From: an uncultured Mucispirillum sp.
GTDB taxonomy: Bacteria; Chrysiogenota; Deferribacteres; Deferribacterales; Mucispirillaceae
NCBI GenBank assembly: GCA_945929285.1
Contig: CAMEOC010000014.1
Location: forward strand, 1-10,589
Length of the DNA stretch: 10,589 nucleotides
Direction of reading: 5' to 3'
Shown here: positions 1 through 6,634 of the stretch, piece after piece
Layout: each line of letters opens with the position of its first letter
How positions within the stretch are numbered: position 1 is the stretch's first letter
Notes under the pieces: model-generated
Told to the model about the DNA's origin: nothing
Database searches by the model: none
The model's input: only the letters and a program-made list of their open reading frames with translations
Position numbers and translations under genes: made by a program

Positions 1-1767
1 ATCAAAATGTTTTACAAAGTTTGTGGTGGCTATAAATACACCTTTATACCTATCAAGCTGAGCTAAAAACTCATTTATTTGGGAAACTTCCCAGCTGCGA
101 GTTGCCCCTCGCCTGTCTGCAAGCAGAGAATCTGCCTCATCAAATATCAATACTATATTGTATTTAGTGGCTTCTTTAAATGCTTTTGCAATTTTTGATT
201 CTGTTTCACCTACATATGGAGATAAAAAATCAGAAATAGATACTGTTTTATGGTCAAAGCCTGTTAATTCTGCTAAATAACGGGCAAATTCTGTTTTACC
301 TGTTCCCGGCTCTCCATGGAAAAGTATGGCACAGCGTTCTTTTTTATCCATCTTTTTATAATGCTCAATGTATGATTTAATATTATCTGCTGAAATATCT
401 GTATTTAAAAACTCCATACTAAAGTTTGATTTTGGCTCAAACTTTGAATTACTTTTCTTATTTCTTAAATTATTATGGCTTTCTAATATACTTTCCAGCA
501 TTTTTTTGCGTTTTTCTTTACTTCTATAACAACTTACAGCACTATCAACTGCTTTTGAAACAATACCAATTGGCAGGCTGTATTTTTTTGCATGTTCTTG
601 TATTTCCTGTTCCGTTAATATTTTTTCAATATCTATAATATTTTTTTGCCAAAGCATTGCATTTTCTTTTTCAGATAAATCAGGAAATTTTATAATATAG
701 TTAAAGCGCCTTAAAACAGATTTATCTGCAGATTTTAATGTGTTTGTAATAAATATGCAGGGTTTATCAATATCATCTAAATCTTTATTAAGTTTTGCTT
801 TTTTGCTGTCTTTCATAAAAGAAAACATACCTTCATTTAATAAATCATCTGCTTCATCAATAATTAATACTTCATCATATGATATACACCTTGAAGCAAT
901 CCATAAGTTTTCATTTTCATCAAGGATGTAAGGTATTTTATTAGAAGATTCTACCAAACTTTTTGCAAAAGAAGTTTTACCTGTGCCTGAAGCACCATAA
1001 AGCAGTATTTTTACATCTGGCACTTTTTTCATCATGGTTATGGCATTATTTCTTATTTGTTCATCAAGAAAAAAGCTTTCTATATCATAATCGCCATACT
1101 CTTTTGTGCATAGGTAGTCTAAAAGGCTGCTGCTGTCTGTGGATAAATATTCCATCATAGTTTCAGATAAGGCAAAATCATTATTCTTACTTATTATCTC
1201 ATTATACATAAGGGTGTTTTTATAGCTTAACAGCTTTTTTATATTGCTGTTTGGGATATTTAAAAAGTTTTCTATGGATTGGTCCCTGTCAAACTCATAT
1301 CCACAAAAATCCCATTCGTTAGCATTTCTTAAGTAAAAAAATGTAATAATTTCAAGTTCTTCAAGGTTTAAGTCAAATATTTTTTCAAGTTTTTTTACCT
1401 TTTTTAATACAAGATTTTTAGATTTTACAGTGTAGATATATTTTTCAATAATATCAAATATTTCTTCCTGCTCATAGTCTTCTAAATGGCTGCACTCTTT
1501 AGAAATCTTTTGATTTATAGGTAAATACTTAAAAGATTTTTTTGATATACGGCGAATTTCCCTACCTTCATCAATATATTTTTCAAGGGTTTTTTGAATA
1601 TGCCATAATACTTCTTTAGGTAAAATACTTATTATTAAAGACCAAAAATCATCACTTATTCTATAAAGGTCTATTTTGTTAAATGCGTTTTTAATGTAAT
1701 TTGTTACAATCACCTTTTCTTCTGCTGTAAAACCTTGAGTTTTCATTTCCCTTATTCCTCTTTTCAT
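1..1767 (-). CDS. Tandem AAA+ ATPase, C-terminus cut by window edge
   Basis: An open frame runs from ATG at 1767 to position 1 (589 codons, no stop), so the C-terminus lies outside. The start has a strong Shine-Dalgarno (AAGGAG, 1780-1775, 7 nt spacing). Residues 1-245 are charged, probably helical, and match no domain I recognise. Two complete AAA+ modules follow. Module 1 has Walker A GASGTGKT (258-265), Walker B VLIIDEADDL (300-309), sensor-1 FITNT (339-343) and paired arginines R353/R354. A polar Ser/Asn/Lys-rich linker (about 433-450) leads to module 2, with Walker A GEPGTGKT (485-492), YVGETESKIAKA (pore-loop/helix region), Walker B IVLIFDEAD (538-546) and sensor-1 IATTN (579-583). This is the classic AAA clade, so a hexameric remodelling or unfolding ATPase is likely; the substrate is unknown. 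It lies downstream of mcrC but behind a terminator, with its own copy of the shared palindrome, so it is probably a separate unit in the same regulon. ATPase call sure; role unknown. Confidence 0.9.
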   Translation of the reverse strand, partial: MKRGIREMKTQGFTAEEKVIVTNYIKNAFNKIDLYRISDDFWSLIISILPKEVLWHIQKTLEKYIDEGREIRRISKKSFKYLPINQKISKECSHLEDYEQEEIFDIIEKYIYTVKSKNLVLKKVKKLEKIFDLNLEELEIITFFYLRNANEWDFCGYEFDRDQSIENFLNIPNSNIKKLLSYKNTLMYNEIISKNNDFALSETMMEYLSTDSSSLLDYLCTKEYGDYDIESFFLDEQIRNNAITMMKKVPDVKILLYGASGTGKTSFAKSLVESSNKIPYILDENENLWIASRCISYDEVLIIDEADDLLNEGMFSFMKDSKKAKLNKDLDDIDKPCIFITNTLKSADKSVLRRFNYIIKFPDLSEKENAMLWQKNIIDIEKILTEQEIQEHAKKYSLPIGIVSKAVDSAVSCYRSKEKRKKMLESILESHNNLRNKKSNSKFEPKSNFSMEFLNTDISADNIKSYIEHYKKMDKKERCAILFHGEPGTGKTEFARYLAELTGFDHKTVSISDFLSPYVGETESKIAKAFKEATKYNIVLIFDEADSLLADRRGATRSWEVSQINEFLAQLDRYKGVFIATTNFVKHFD

Positions 1768-1806
1768 AAAAACACTCCTTTTATCTTTCATTTATATTCG
1801 CGTCTA

Positions 1807-1823
1807 CGACAATAGATGTCGCA
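1807..1823. promoter_or_regulatory. Palindromic operator-like element, copy 1
   Basis: The sequence is CGACAATAGATGTCGCA: perfect 5-bp arms CGACA (1807-1811) and TGTCG (1817-1821) around a 5-bp spacer. It sits 40 nt upstream of the tandem-AAA start codon, between the mcrC terminator and that gene. It matches copies 2 (read on the minus strand) and 3 at 14 of 17 positions each. I found no convincing -35/-10 pair for this gene; a TATAAA at 1791-1796 (minus strand) lacks a good -35, which would fall inside the palindrome. Binding by a dimeric regulator is inferred. Confidence 0.6.
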
Positions 1824-1880
1824 TAAAATAAATATTTTTAAAAGAGTGATAACATATTGATATTAAAGGAAATAAGGATA

Positions 1881-1931
1881 AAAAAGCATAACTTAATTTT
1901 AAATATTATTTTAAAACTAAGTATGCTTTTA
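1881..1931 (-). terminator. Hairpin terminator after mcrC
   Basis: A long A/T-rich inverted repeat pairs AAAAGCATA(A)CTTA (1882-1895, one unpaired A) with TAAGTATGCTTTT (1918-1930), and the stem may continue inward through TTTTAAA/TTTAAAA. Read on the minus strand the stem runs into CTTTTTTATCC, a short U-tract, which fits Rho-independent termination just past the mcrC stop. It separates mcrBC from the tandem-AAA gene. Confidence 0.65.
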
Positions 1932-1951
1932 ATTTTATAAAATAGAGTTTA

Positions 1952-2962
1952 TCATTTATTATCTTCAATTATTTTAGCAAAATTTTGCCAGTAGTTTTTA
2001 AATATTTTTTCTGATTTTGATATTTGCATTATAAACTGCTGCATATTATTAATATCATCACAATGTGGTATATTAAACTTATACTGGAAAATACATTCTT
2101 CTGTTTCTTTTGCATAATGAAACCTTAATTTTTTACAGTTAATTTCATTTTTAAATGATGGGTATAAAAACACACCTTTACCAAGCCCAAGTATATGCAT
2201 ATAGGATATTATCTGCATTCTATCTTCGATGGATATATTATTAATTTCTGGTGCATGTTTATATTTTGCATCCATAACTATGCTTAATTCTTTAGAATAA
2301 AAATCAGGATAAGCATGCCAGCTATCTTTTTCAAGCATAGATATTCTACCACTTTTTTCTTTATTTCTTGGGTGTTTAAAATCGCTTTCCAACTCTTTTA
2401 TGAGAGTATAGAGATATTCTTCCCACAGCCATGAAATATCAAACAATATACCGTATATTTTATTTTCTTCCCTGCCATATTTTAGCTCATCATCTTCCAT
2501 TAATATTTGCAAGCATATTTGCCTTAATGGTTCGTATTCATAGTAATAAAGGTATGGTAAAAAATGAAATACATTGTTTTTAGCTGTTGTATGCTCTAAA
2601 TTACTAAGGTTTATATTGAATACCTTTAAAAGCATATAATGAAGAAAATAATCTGTTTCATTATCTTTTGCAAACCTAGAACGAATAGAAAGCAGGGTAT
2701 TTTCTGTGCCTATAAACCCTGCAATATTATAAGTTGTTAATTTATTATCTGATATGGTAAATACACTGCTTGTTTCCACATCATCTTTTAATTTATCTTC
2801 ATTACAAAAGACTAAAAAACCATCTTTATTTTTTAAATCACCAATTTTTTTGCCAGATATTTTATAAAGTTCATTAAGAATATCTTGAGGATAATTTTCG
2901 CCAAATATTTCTTCTAACTTTACAGACTGGTTATTATCTGTAGTTGAGCCATAGAAAACCAT
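1952..2962 (-). CDS. mcrC: McrC-like restriction nuclease subunit (PD-(D/E)xK)
   Basis: The 336-residue protein is the likely DNA-cleaving partner of the McrB-like motor encoded just upstream. The nuclease core is visible in the second half: FDISWLWEEYLYTLI (174-188, with D175 and E181/E182), then AYPDFYSKELSIVMDAKYK (217-235), where D220, D231 and K233 form the PD-(D/E)xK-type site, followed by Q250 in an alpha-helix. The WLWEEYL...HPRN spacing is that of the McrC/LlaJI-like group. The N-terminal 160 residues would bind the McrB ring. Its ATG at 2962 is 11 nt after the mcrB stop, with a weak GGGT-type ribosome site, so translation may depend on mcrB. In the family the complex is a nucleotide-hydrolysis-driven restriction enzyme, often for methylated or otherwise modified DNA; the recognised modification cannot be read here. 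Length is normal and the frame looks intact. Confidence 0.88.
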   Translation of the reverse strand: MVFYGSTTDNNQSVKLEEIFGENYPQDILNELYKISGKKIGDLKNKDGFLVFCNEDKLKDDVETSSVFTISDNKLTTYNIAGFIGTENTLLSIRSRFAKDNETDYFLHYMLLKVFNINLSNLEHTTAKNNVFHFLPYLYYYEYEPLRQICLQILMEDDELKYGREENKIYGILFDISWLWEEYLYTLIKELESDFKHPRNKEKSGRISMLEKDSWHAYPDFYSKELSIVMDAKYKHAPEINNISIEDRMQIISYMHILGLGKGVFLYPSFKNEINCKKLRFHYAKETEECIFQYKFNIPHCDDINNMQQFIMQISKSEKIFKNYWQNFAKIIEDNK

Positions 2963-2973
2963 AGAGTACCCTA

Positions 2974-4758
2974 TTAGTTAGCTAATATTTCATTTACAGC
3001 ATTAAAATATGTGGTTTCTATATTAGAATAAATCTCGTCTGCATTTTTTTTGCCACGAACATATTCAAAAAACAAACCTTTTAGGTGATTATCCCATAAT
3101 TTCTTATATGCTTCTTCTGCTGTTAGATTATTATTTTCTAAATAACTATTTAATTTTAAAAAGTAAGATGCTCCAATTTGGTATATTTTCCCGAGGCCTT
3201 CAGCACTTGCAATAAAACTATTTAAAGCATTAAACACATTGTGCACACCAGCTATTTTAATATCTTTCAGTATTTCTTCTGCTGTTTCTTCTGGTGCAAT
3301 TTCTTTCCATGCAAAGCGTCTGCGTATGGCAAAATCTATGCTTTCCACACTTCTATCAATATTATTCATAGTGCCTATAATATATACATTTTCAGGTATA
3401 TAAAAACCCTTTGAAAAAATATCACCACTTTCTACTAAATTTTGATATTGAGTATCTACCATGCCTTTTTCCCCACGGTAGCCTGTATCAATTGCATAAA
3501 AAAGCTCACCTAATATTTTATTTATATCACCACGGTTTATTTCATCTATTATAAAGACAAAAGGAGTTTTATCGTCTTTATCTACTGTATAATAACTTGG
3601 AACTTGTAATTCTTTACCATATTTATCATGAAATAATCTAATAAAACCATATATATAAGTATGGCTTCCACCATAAGTAATACCTAGTGTACTATCAAAA
3701 GTTTTCATATTCTGACTTTCTTTATCAAGCTCTAAAAATTTTGTAGTATATAATAAATACCATTCTGCAATTTTATGCAAAGATGTAGAACTAATACCAT
3801 TATTACCACTAACAGTATCAACAATTATTTTTATTGTTTCATTATCTTGATTATATATTACAGTTTTTATAGGGGCAGCTGCATCTTTACTGCCTTTTAT
3901 ATTTTCTATTTTCATTGATTTATCTATAGTTTCTTTTAGTAAATATTCGCAAAATTCTTTTAATTTACTAATTAGTAACTTATTATAATCAATATTTATA
4001 TATATTGCCCTTTTGCAAAATTCTTTAAAAGTGCCGTCTTTTCTAACAAAACCATGGGAGTTATCTTCCTTTGTAACAGGTCTTATACCTTCTACAAAAT
4101 CTGTATAATCATATGATGGGTGAAACTGTACAAATTTATATTGGTATTCAAACTTTGCTTTTTTGGCTTCATCTTTTTCTATATTATCAAGTGTAATATC
4201 TTCCCCAAATATCATTTTTGCTGCTATTTGCTTAGCAAGGTATGTTTTACCAGTGCCAGGAACACCTGTTAAAATAAGATTGTGGTTGGTTGTAAGTAAA
4301 TCAAATATTTCATTTTTCATTTTATTAATCTCTTTTCTTATTATGTTATGTACTGTATTAATTATTAATTTATCGGCAGAATTAGATTCCTTTAATTGGT
4401 AAACTGCAAAAGGTCGTTTTGAAGCACCATATGCATTTTCTTCACTAAATGGAACATCATAATTTTCTAAAGATATAAAATTATCAAGATAAATATGACC
4501 TTCTATTATTTCATTATTTACTTTAAAAGCACCTTGATTACTACTTTTTGCATAACCAGCAAAAAAATATTTCTTATTTTTATTACTACCATATGCAATA
4601 ATAACTAAATCACCCTTTTTAATTTTATCGAATTCTCTTTTTATTGTTCCTGCTGGGTTATAATAAACTAATGCAACATGATATTCTGACATAATTTTTA
4701 AGTAGTAGTCCATTTTTCCACTACCGTCAACATTACTTCCAACTACAAATGTATTCAT
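2974..4758 (-). CDS. mcrB: McrB-like AAA+ restriction motor subunit
   Basis: The start is ATG at 4758, giving 594 residues. A TTG 18 nt further up is in frame but would place the Shine-Dalgarno GGAGGA (4767-4762) inside the gene, so it is rejected. Residues 1-120 contain a beta-rich segment (GDLVIIAYGSNKNKKYFFAGYA, 49-70) like PUA/EVE modified-base-binding domains and would supply target specificity. The AAA+ domain has Walker A GVPGTGKT (165-172), the McrB signature QFHPSYDYTDFVEGIRP (211-227), Walker B VFIIDEINRG (401-410) followed by INKILGELF, the family motif TMNNIDRS (463-470), and RRRF (479-482) with the arginine finger. About 150 residues (250-400) between strands form an insert larger than in compact McrB proteins. 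It should form a hexameric ring that drives the McrC nuclease on DNA; family members typically use GTP, but nucleotide choice is not visible here. Confidence 0.93.
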   Translation of the reverse strand: MNTFVVGSNVDGSGKMDYYLKIMSEYHVALVYYNPAGTIKREFDKIKKGDLVIIAYGSNKNKKYFFAGYAKSSNQGAFKVNNEIIEGHIYLDNFISLENYDVPFSEENAYGASKRPFAVYQLKESNSADKLIINTVHNIIRKEINKMKNEIFDLLTTNHNLILTGVPGTGKTYLAKQIAAKMIFGEDITLDNIEKDEAKKAKFEYQYKFVQFHPSYDYTDFVEGIRPVTKEDNSHGFVRKDGTFKEFCKRAIYINIDYNKLLISKLKEFCEYLLKETIDKSMKIENIKGSKDAAAPIKTVIYNQDNETIKIIVDTVSGNNGISSTSLHKIAEWYLLYTTKFLELDKESQNMKTFDSTLGITYGGSHTYIYGFIRLFHDKYGKELQVPSYYTVDKDDKTPFVFIIDEINRGDINKILGELFYAIDTGYRGEKGMVDTQYQNLVESGDIFSKGFYIPENVYIIGTMNNIDRSVESIDFAIRRRFAWKEIAPEETAEEILKDIKIAGVHNVFNALNSFIASAEGLGKIYQIGASYFLKLNSYLENNNLTAEEAYKKLWDNHLKGLFFEYVRGKKNADEIYSNIETTYFNAVNEILAN

Positions 4759-4789
4759 GTTTCCTCCAAAATTCAAATTTTATATTTTC

Positions 4790-4817
4790 ATTATATGCCA
4801 AAATATAATTATTTCAA
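4790..4817 (-). promoter_or_regulatory. Sigma70-type promoter of mcrBC
   Basis: On the minus strand there is a -35 TTGAAA (4817-4812), a 16-bp spacer and a -10 TATAAT (4795-4790), with initiation expected near 4783, about 25 nt before the start codon. The shared palindrome (4849-4865) is centred roughly 74 bp upstream of that start. That position suits an activator or looping repressor better than simple steric block. A second, weaker option (ATGTCG, 17 bp, TACAAT) would place the palindrome over its -35. Confidence 0.55.
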
Positions 4818-4848
4818 GGATAAATTAATTGTATAATATTTCACAATA

Positions 4849-4865
4849 TACGACATTTATTGTCA
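4849..4865. promoter_or_regulatory. Palindromic operator-like element, copy 2
   Basis: Read on the minus strand it is TGACAATAAATGTCGTA. The GACA and TGTC arms (4852-4855 and 4861-4864) are perfect inverted repeats with a 5-bp spacer. It matches copy 3 at 15 of 17 positions and copy 1 at 14 of 17. It lies upstream of the mcrB promoter and just past the stop of the small basic gene. Confidence 0.6.
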
Positions 4866-4886
4866 CACATATACATTATTATTGAT

Positions 4887-5216
4887 TTATATTTCTTCCT
4901 CACTTAGCCACCAGAAGTATTTTTTTTCTGGGTTGTTTTCATACTCTTTAGAGTAGGGAAATATGGTTATAGGTTGTTTTCTAAAAGTATCATAACATAT
5001 CATATATTCTTTTTCTTCAAAAATATATTTATAACGGCTTACTCTGTGGCTTTGTTTGTCTATTAGCTCCAGTGTACCCTTTTTTATTTGCGATGTTATT
5101 ATTTTAGGGTCCAGCACTTGCCCCAGCCTTTGCCTGCATGATTCTAAAAAGTGGGTATTTTGAGCTTTTTTCTTTGATGTTCTTCTTTTTGGTTTTGCTT
5201 TACTAAATTTTATCAT
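4887..5216 (-). CDS. Small basic protein of unknown function, possibly RelE/BECR-like
   Basis: This 109-residue frame begins at ATG 5216 behind a strong ribosome site (AGGGAGGG). I do not recognise a named family. Residues 1-20 are a very basic tail (KAKPKRRTSKKKA); an alpha-helical stretch follows (HFLESCRQRLG, 22-32, then 36-46); the end is beta-rich, with HRVSRYKYIF (57-66), YMICYDTFRKQPITIFPY (71-88) and an aromatic finish KYFWW (99-103). The layout of helix, charged loop, R-x-x-R-Y and a final strand 'vxYDxxxxxxITIFP' recalls small ribonucleases of the BECR/RelE type and DUF4258-like proteins, but this is inference. No antitoxin partner is visible beside it. It precedes mcrBC on the same strand (128-nt gap, no terminator seen) and shares the palindrome region with the divergent ADP-ribosylglycohydrolase gene. 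It could be an accessory, a DNA-binding factor or a toxin of the defence block. Confidence 0.75.
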   Translation of the reverse strand: MIKFSKAKPKRRTSKKKAQNTHFLESCRQRLGQVLDPKIITSQIKKGTLELIDKQSHRVSRYKYIFEEKEYMICYDTFRKQPITIFPYSKEYENNPEKKYFWWLSEEEI

Positions 5217-5265
5217 ATTCCCTCCCTAAAATTTATACCATTTATTTGTATATACTTTTTTGTAA

Positions 5266-5282
5266 TGAAAATAAATGTCGCA
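5266..5282. promoter_or_regulatory. Palindromic operator-like element, copy 3 (divergent region)
   Basis: TGAAAATAAATGTCGCA has an intact right half TGTCGCA, while the left arm carries one change (GAAA for GACA). It matches copy 2 (minus-strand reading) at 15 of 17 positions. It lies 50 nt upstream of the small basic gene and 70 nt upstream of the ADP-ribosylglycohydrolase gene, so one bound dimer could affect both. No clear promoter is assigned; TTGATA (5306-5311), 17 bp, TAAATT (5329-5334) is possible for the plus strand but leaves almost no leader. Confidence 0.5.
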
Positions 5283-5351
5283 CAGATAATTTATATAAAA
5301 ACTTATTGATAAAATATATTACACAGGATAAATTAAACAAGGAGAAAAATT

Positions 5352-6149
5352 ATGATTGGTGCAATTATTGGGGATATTATAGGCTCCAGGTTTGAAAGGC
5401 AGAATATAAAAACGAAAGATTTTGAATTATTTCACCCAAGGTGCAGGTTTACTGATGATAGTGTTATGAGCCTTGCAGTAGCTAAATCTTTACTTAAATG
5501 TGATAATGATTATACAAATTTCAATAATATTGCCATAAATACCATACAAAATATAGGCAGAATATACCCAAACTGTGGTTTTGGACTTGGTTTTTACAGG
5601 TGGTTAGTTAGTGAAAACCCACAGCCATACGGCAGTTTTGGAAATGGTGCTGCCATGCGGGTAAGCCCTTGTGCTTATGCTACAAAATCATTGGAAGATG
5701 CCCTGTCTTTAGCCCAAAAAGTAACTATTATAAGCCATAACCATATTGAAGGTATAAAGGGAGCAAAATCTGTTACAGCAGCTGTATTTTTAGCACTGCA
5801 AAAAGATAGTATGGAAAATGTAAAAAAGCATATTATGCAAAACTATTATAATATTGATTTTACCCTAGATGAAATAAGGCAAAGCTATAATTTTAATATG
5901 AGCTGCCAAAATTCTGTACCGCAGGCTATGCAGGCTTTTTTTGAATCAAATAGTTTTGAAGATGCTATACGAAATGCCATATCCATTGGCAGAGATAGTG
6001 ATACTATTGGTGCAATAACAAGCTCCATAGCAGCAGCATATTATGGGGTGCCAAAAGATATAAGAGAAACAGCTTTAAATTACCTAGATGATAGATTAAA
6101 AGAAATATTGGCGGAGTTTGAAAGAAGGTTTATAAATTGTAATAAATAA
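5352..6149 (+). CDS. DraG-type ADP-ribosylglycohydrolase
   Basis: The 265-residue protein belongs to the ADP-ribosylglycohydrolase (DraG/ARH) family, which removes ADP-ribose from protein side chains, nucleic acids or small molecules using a binuclear metal centre. Visible signatures are GAIIGDIIGSRFE (3-15), FTDDSVMSLAVA (33-44) with metal ligands D35/D36, GNGAAMRVSP (97-106), ISHNHIEGIKGA (127-138) and GRDSDTIGAITSSIA (213-227) with D215/D217/T218. The length is typical for a full single-domain enzyme and all metal-site motifs are present, so it should be active. Its start has GGAG 7 nt upstream. It is divergent from the defence block with palindrome copy 3 between them, and is followed by nfeD 53 nt later with no terminator seen, so read-through into the membrane-protein pair is likely. 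No ADP-ribosyltransferase is encoded in the window, so the substrate is unknown. Confidence 0.9.
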   Translation: MIGAIIGDIIGSRFERQNIKTKDFELFHPRCRFTDDSVMSLAVAKSLLKCDNDYTNFNNIAINTIQNIGRIYPNCGFGLGFYRWLVSENPQPYGSFGNGAAMRVSPCAYATKSLEDALSLAQKVTIISHNHIEGIKGAKSVTAAVFLALQKDSMENVKKHIMQNYYNIDFTLDEIRQSYNFNMSCQNSVPQAMQAFFESNSFEDAIRNAISIGRDSDTIGAITSSIAAAYYGVPKDIRETALNYLDDRLKEILAEFERRFINCNK

Positions 6150-6202
6150 CTTGCTTTATGGAAATATATAGTATATATAAAGCTCATAATGAAGGAGAGT
6201 TT

Positions 6203-6634
6203 ATGGTATTATCAGTTTTATGGTTAATACTTGTTATAATATTTATTATTGTTGAAATATCCACTGCGGCTCTTATTAGTATTTGGTTTATATTAGGTGC
6301 TGTTATTACTATGCTTTTATCATTAATCAGTGATAATATAACATTACAAATTGCAGTATTTTTAATTGTATCACTAATATCCCTTATTTTACTTAGGCCT
6401 TTTGCATTAAAATTTGCAAAACCAAGGGCAAAATCAAATGTGGAAGCTATTTTTGGAAAAGAAGGTATTGTATATGAAACAATAGAAAATACCCTAAATC
6501 AAGGTAGAATAAAGATTATGGGGCAGGACTGGGCTGCCTTATCAGAAAACAATCAAGTAATTGATACTGGCAAAAAAGTTATTGTTGTAAATGTTGCTGG
6601 CAATAAATTAATAGTTAAAGAGGTAGAGAAATGA
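6203..6634 (+). CDS. nfeD: NfeD family membrane protein (short form)
   Basis: The start is ATG 6203, with AAGGAG at 6192-6197 in front. An in-frame ATG at 6158 lacks a ribosome site and would add 15 polar residues before the first membrane helix. The 143-residue product has three hydrophobic spans (about 2-18, 22-42, 47-65) and a C-terminal OB-fold domain with the NfeD pattern G-R-I-K-I-M-G-Q-D-W-A-A (101-112) and a final GKKVIVVNVAGNKLIVKEV stretch. It lacks the ClpP-like protease domain of long NfeD proteins. Short NfeD proteins pair with SPFH proteins in membrane microdomains, and here the SPFH gene follows with a 4-nt ATGA overlap, indicating coupled translation. Confidence 0.88.
   Translation: MVLSVLWLILVIIFIIVEISTAALISIWFILGAVITMLLSLISDNITLQIAVFLIVSLISLILLRPFALKFAKPRAKSNVEAIFGKEGIVYETIENTLNQGRIKIMGQDWAALSENNQVIDTGKKVIVVNVAGNKLIVKEVEK

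Noticed and set aside
426..1160. Three plus-strand open frames of 63-70 codons
   Set aside because: They lie antisense to the tandem-AAA gene, whose minus-strand frame has unmistakable ATPase motifs; no ribosome sites or recognisable products.
1883..1930. The A/T-rich inverted repeat as a small RNA or attachment site
   Set aside because: Its place after the mcrC stop and the minus-strand T-tract are explained by a simple terminator.
4163..4402. Plus-strand 79-codon frame
   Set aside because: Antisense to the Walker A region of mcrB; a shadow of that gene.
1807..5282. The three repeated palindromes as a CRISPR or mobile-element signature
   Set aside because: Copies are about 3.0 and 0.4 kb apart, in mixed orientation, each before a gene and without regular spacers; no transposase or terminal repeats are visible.
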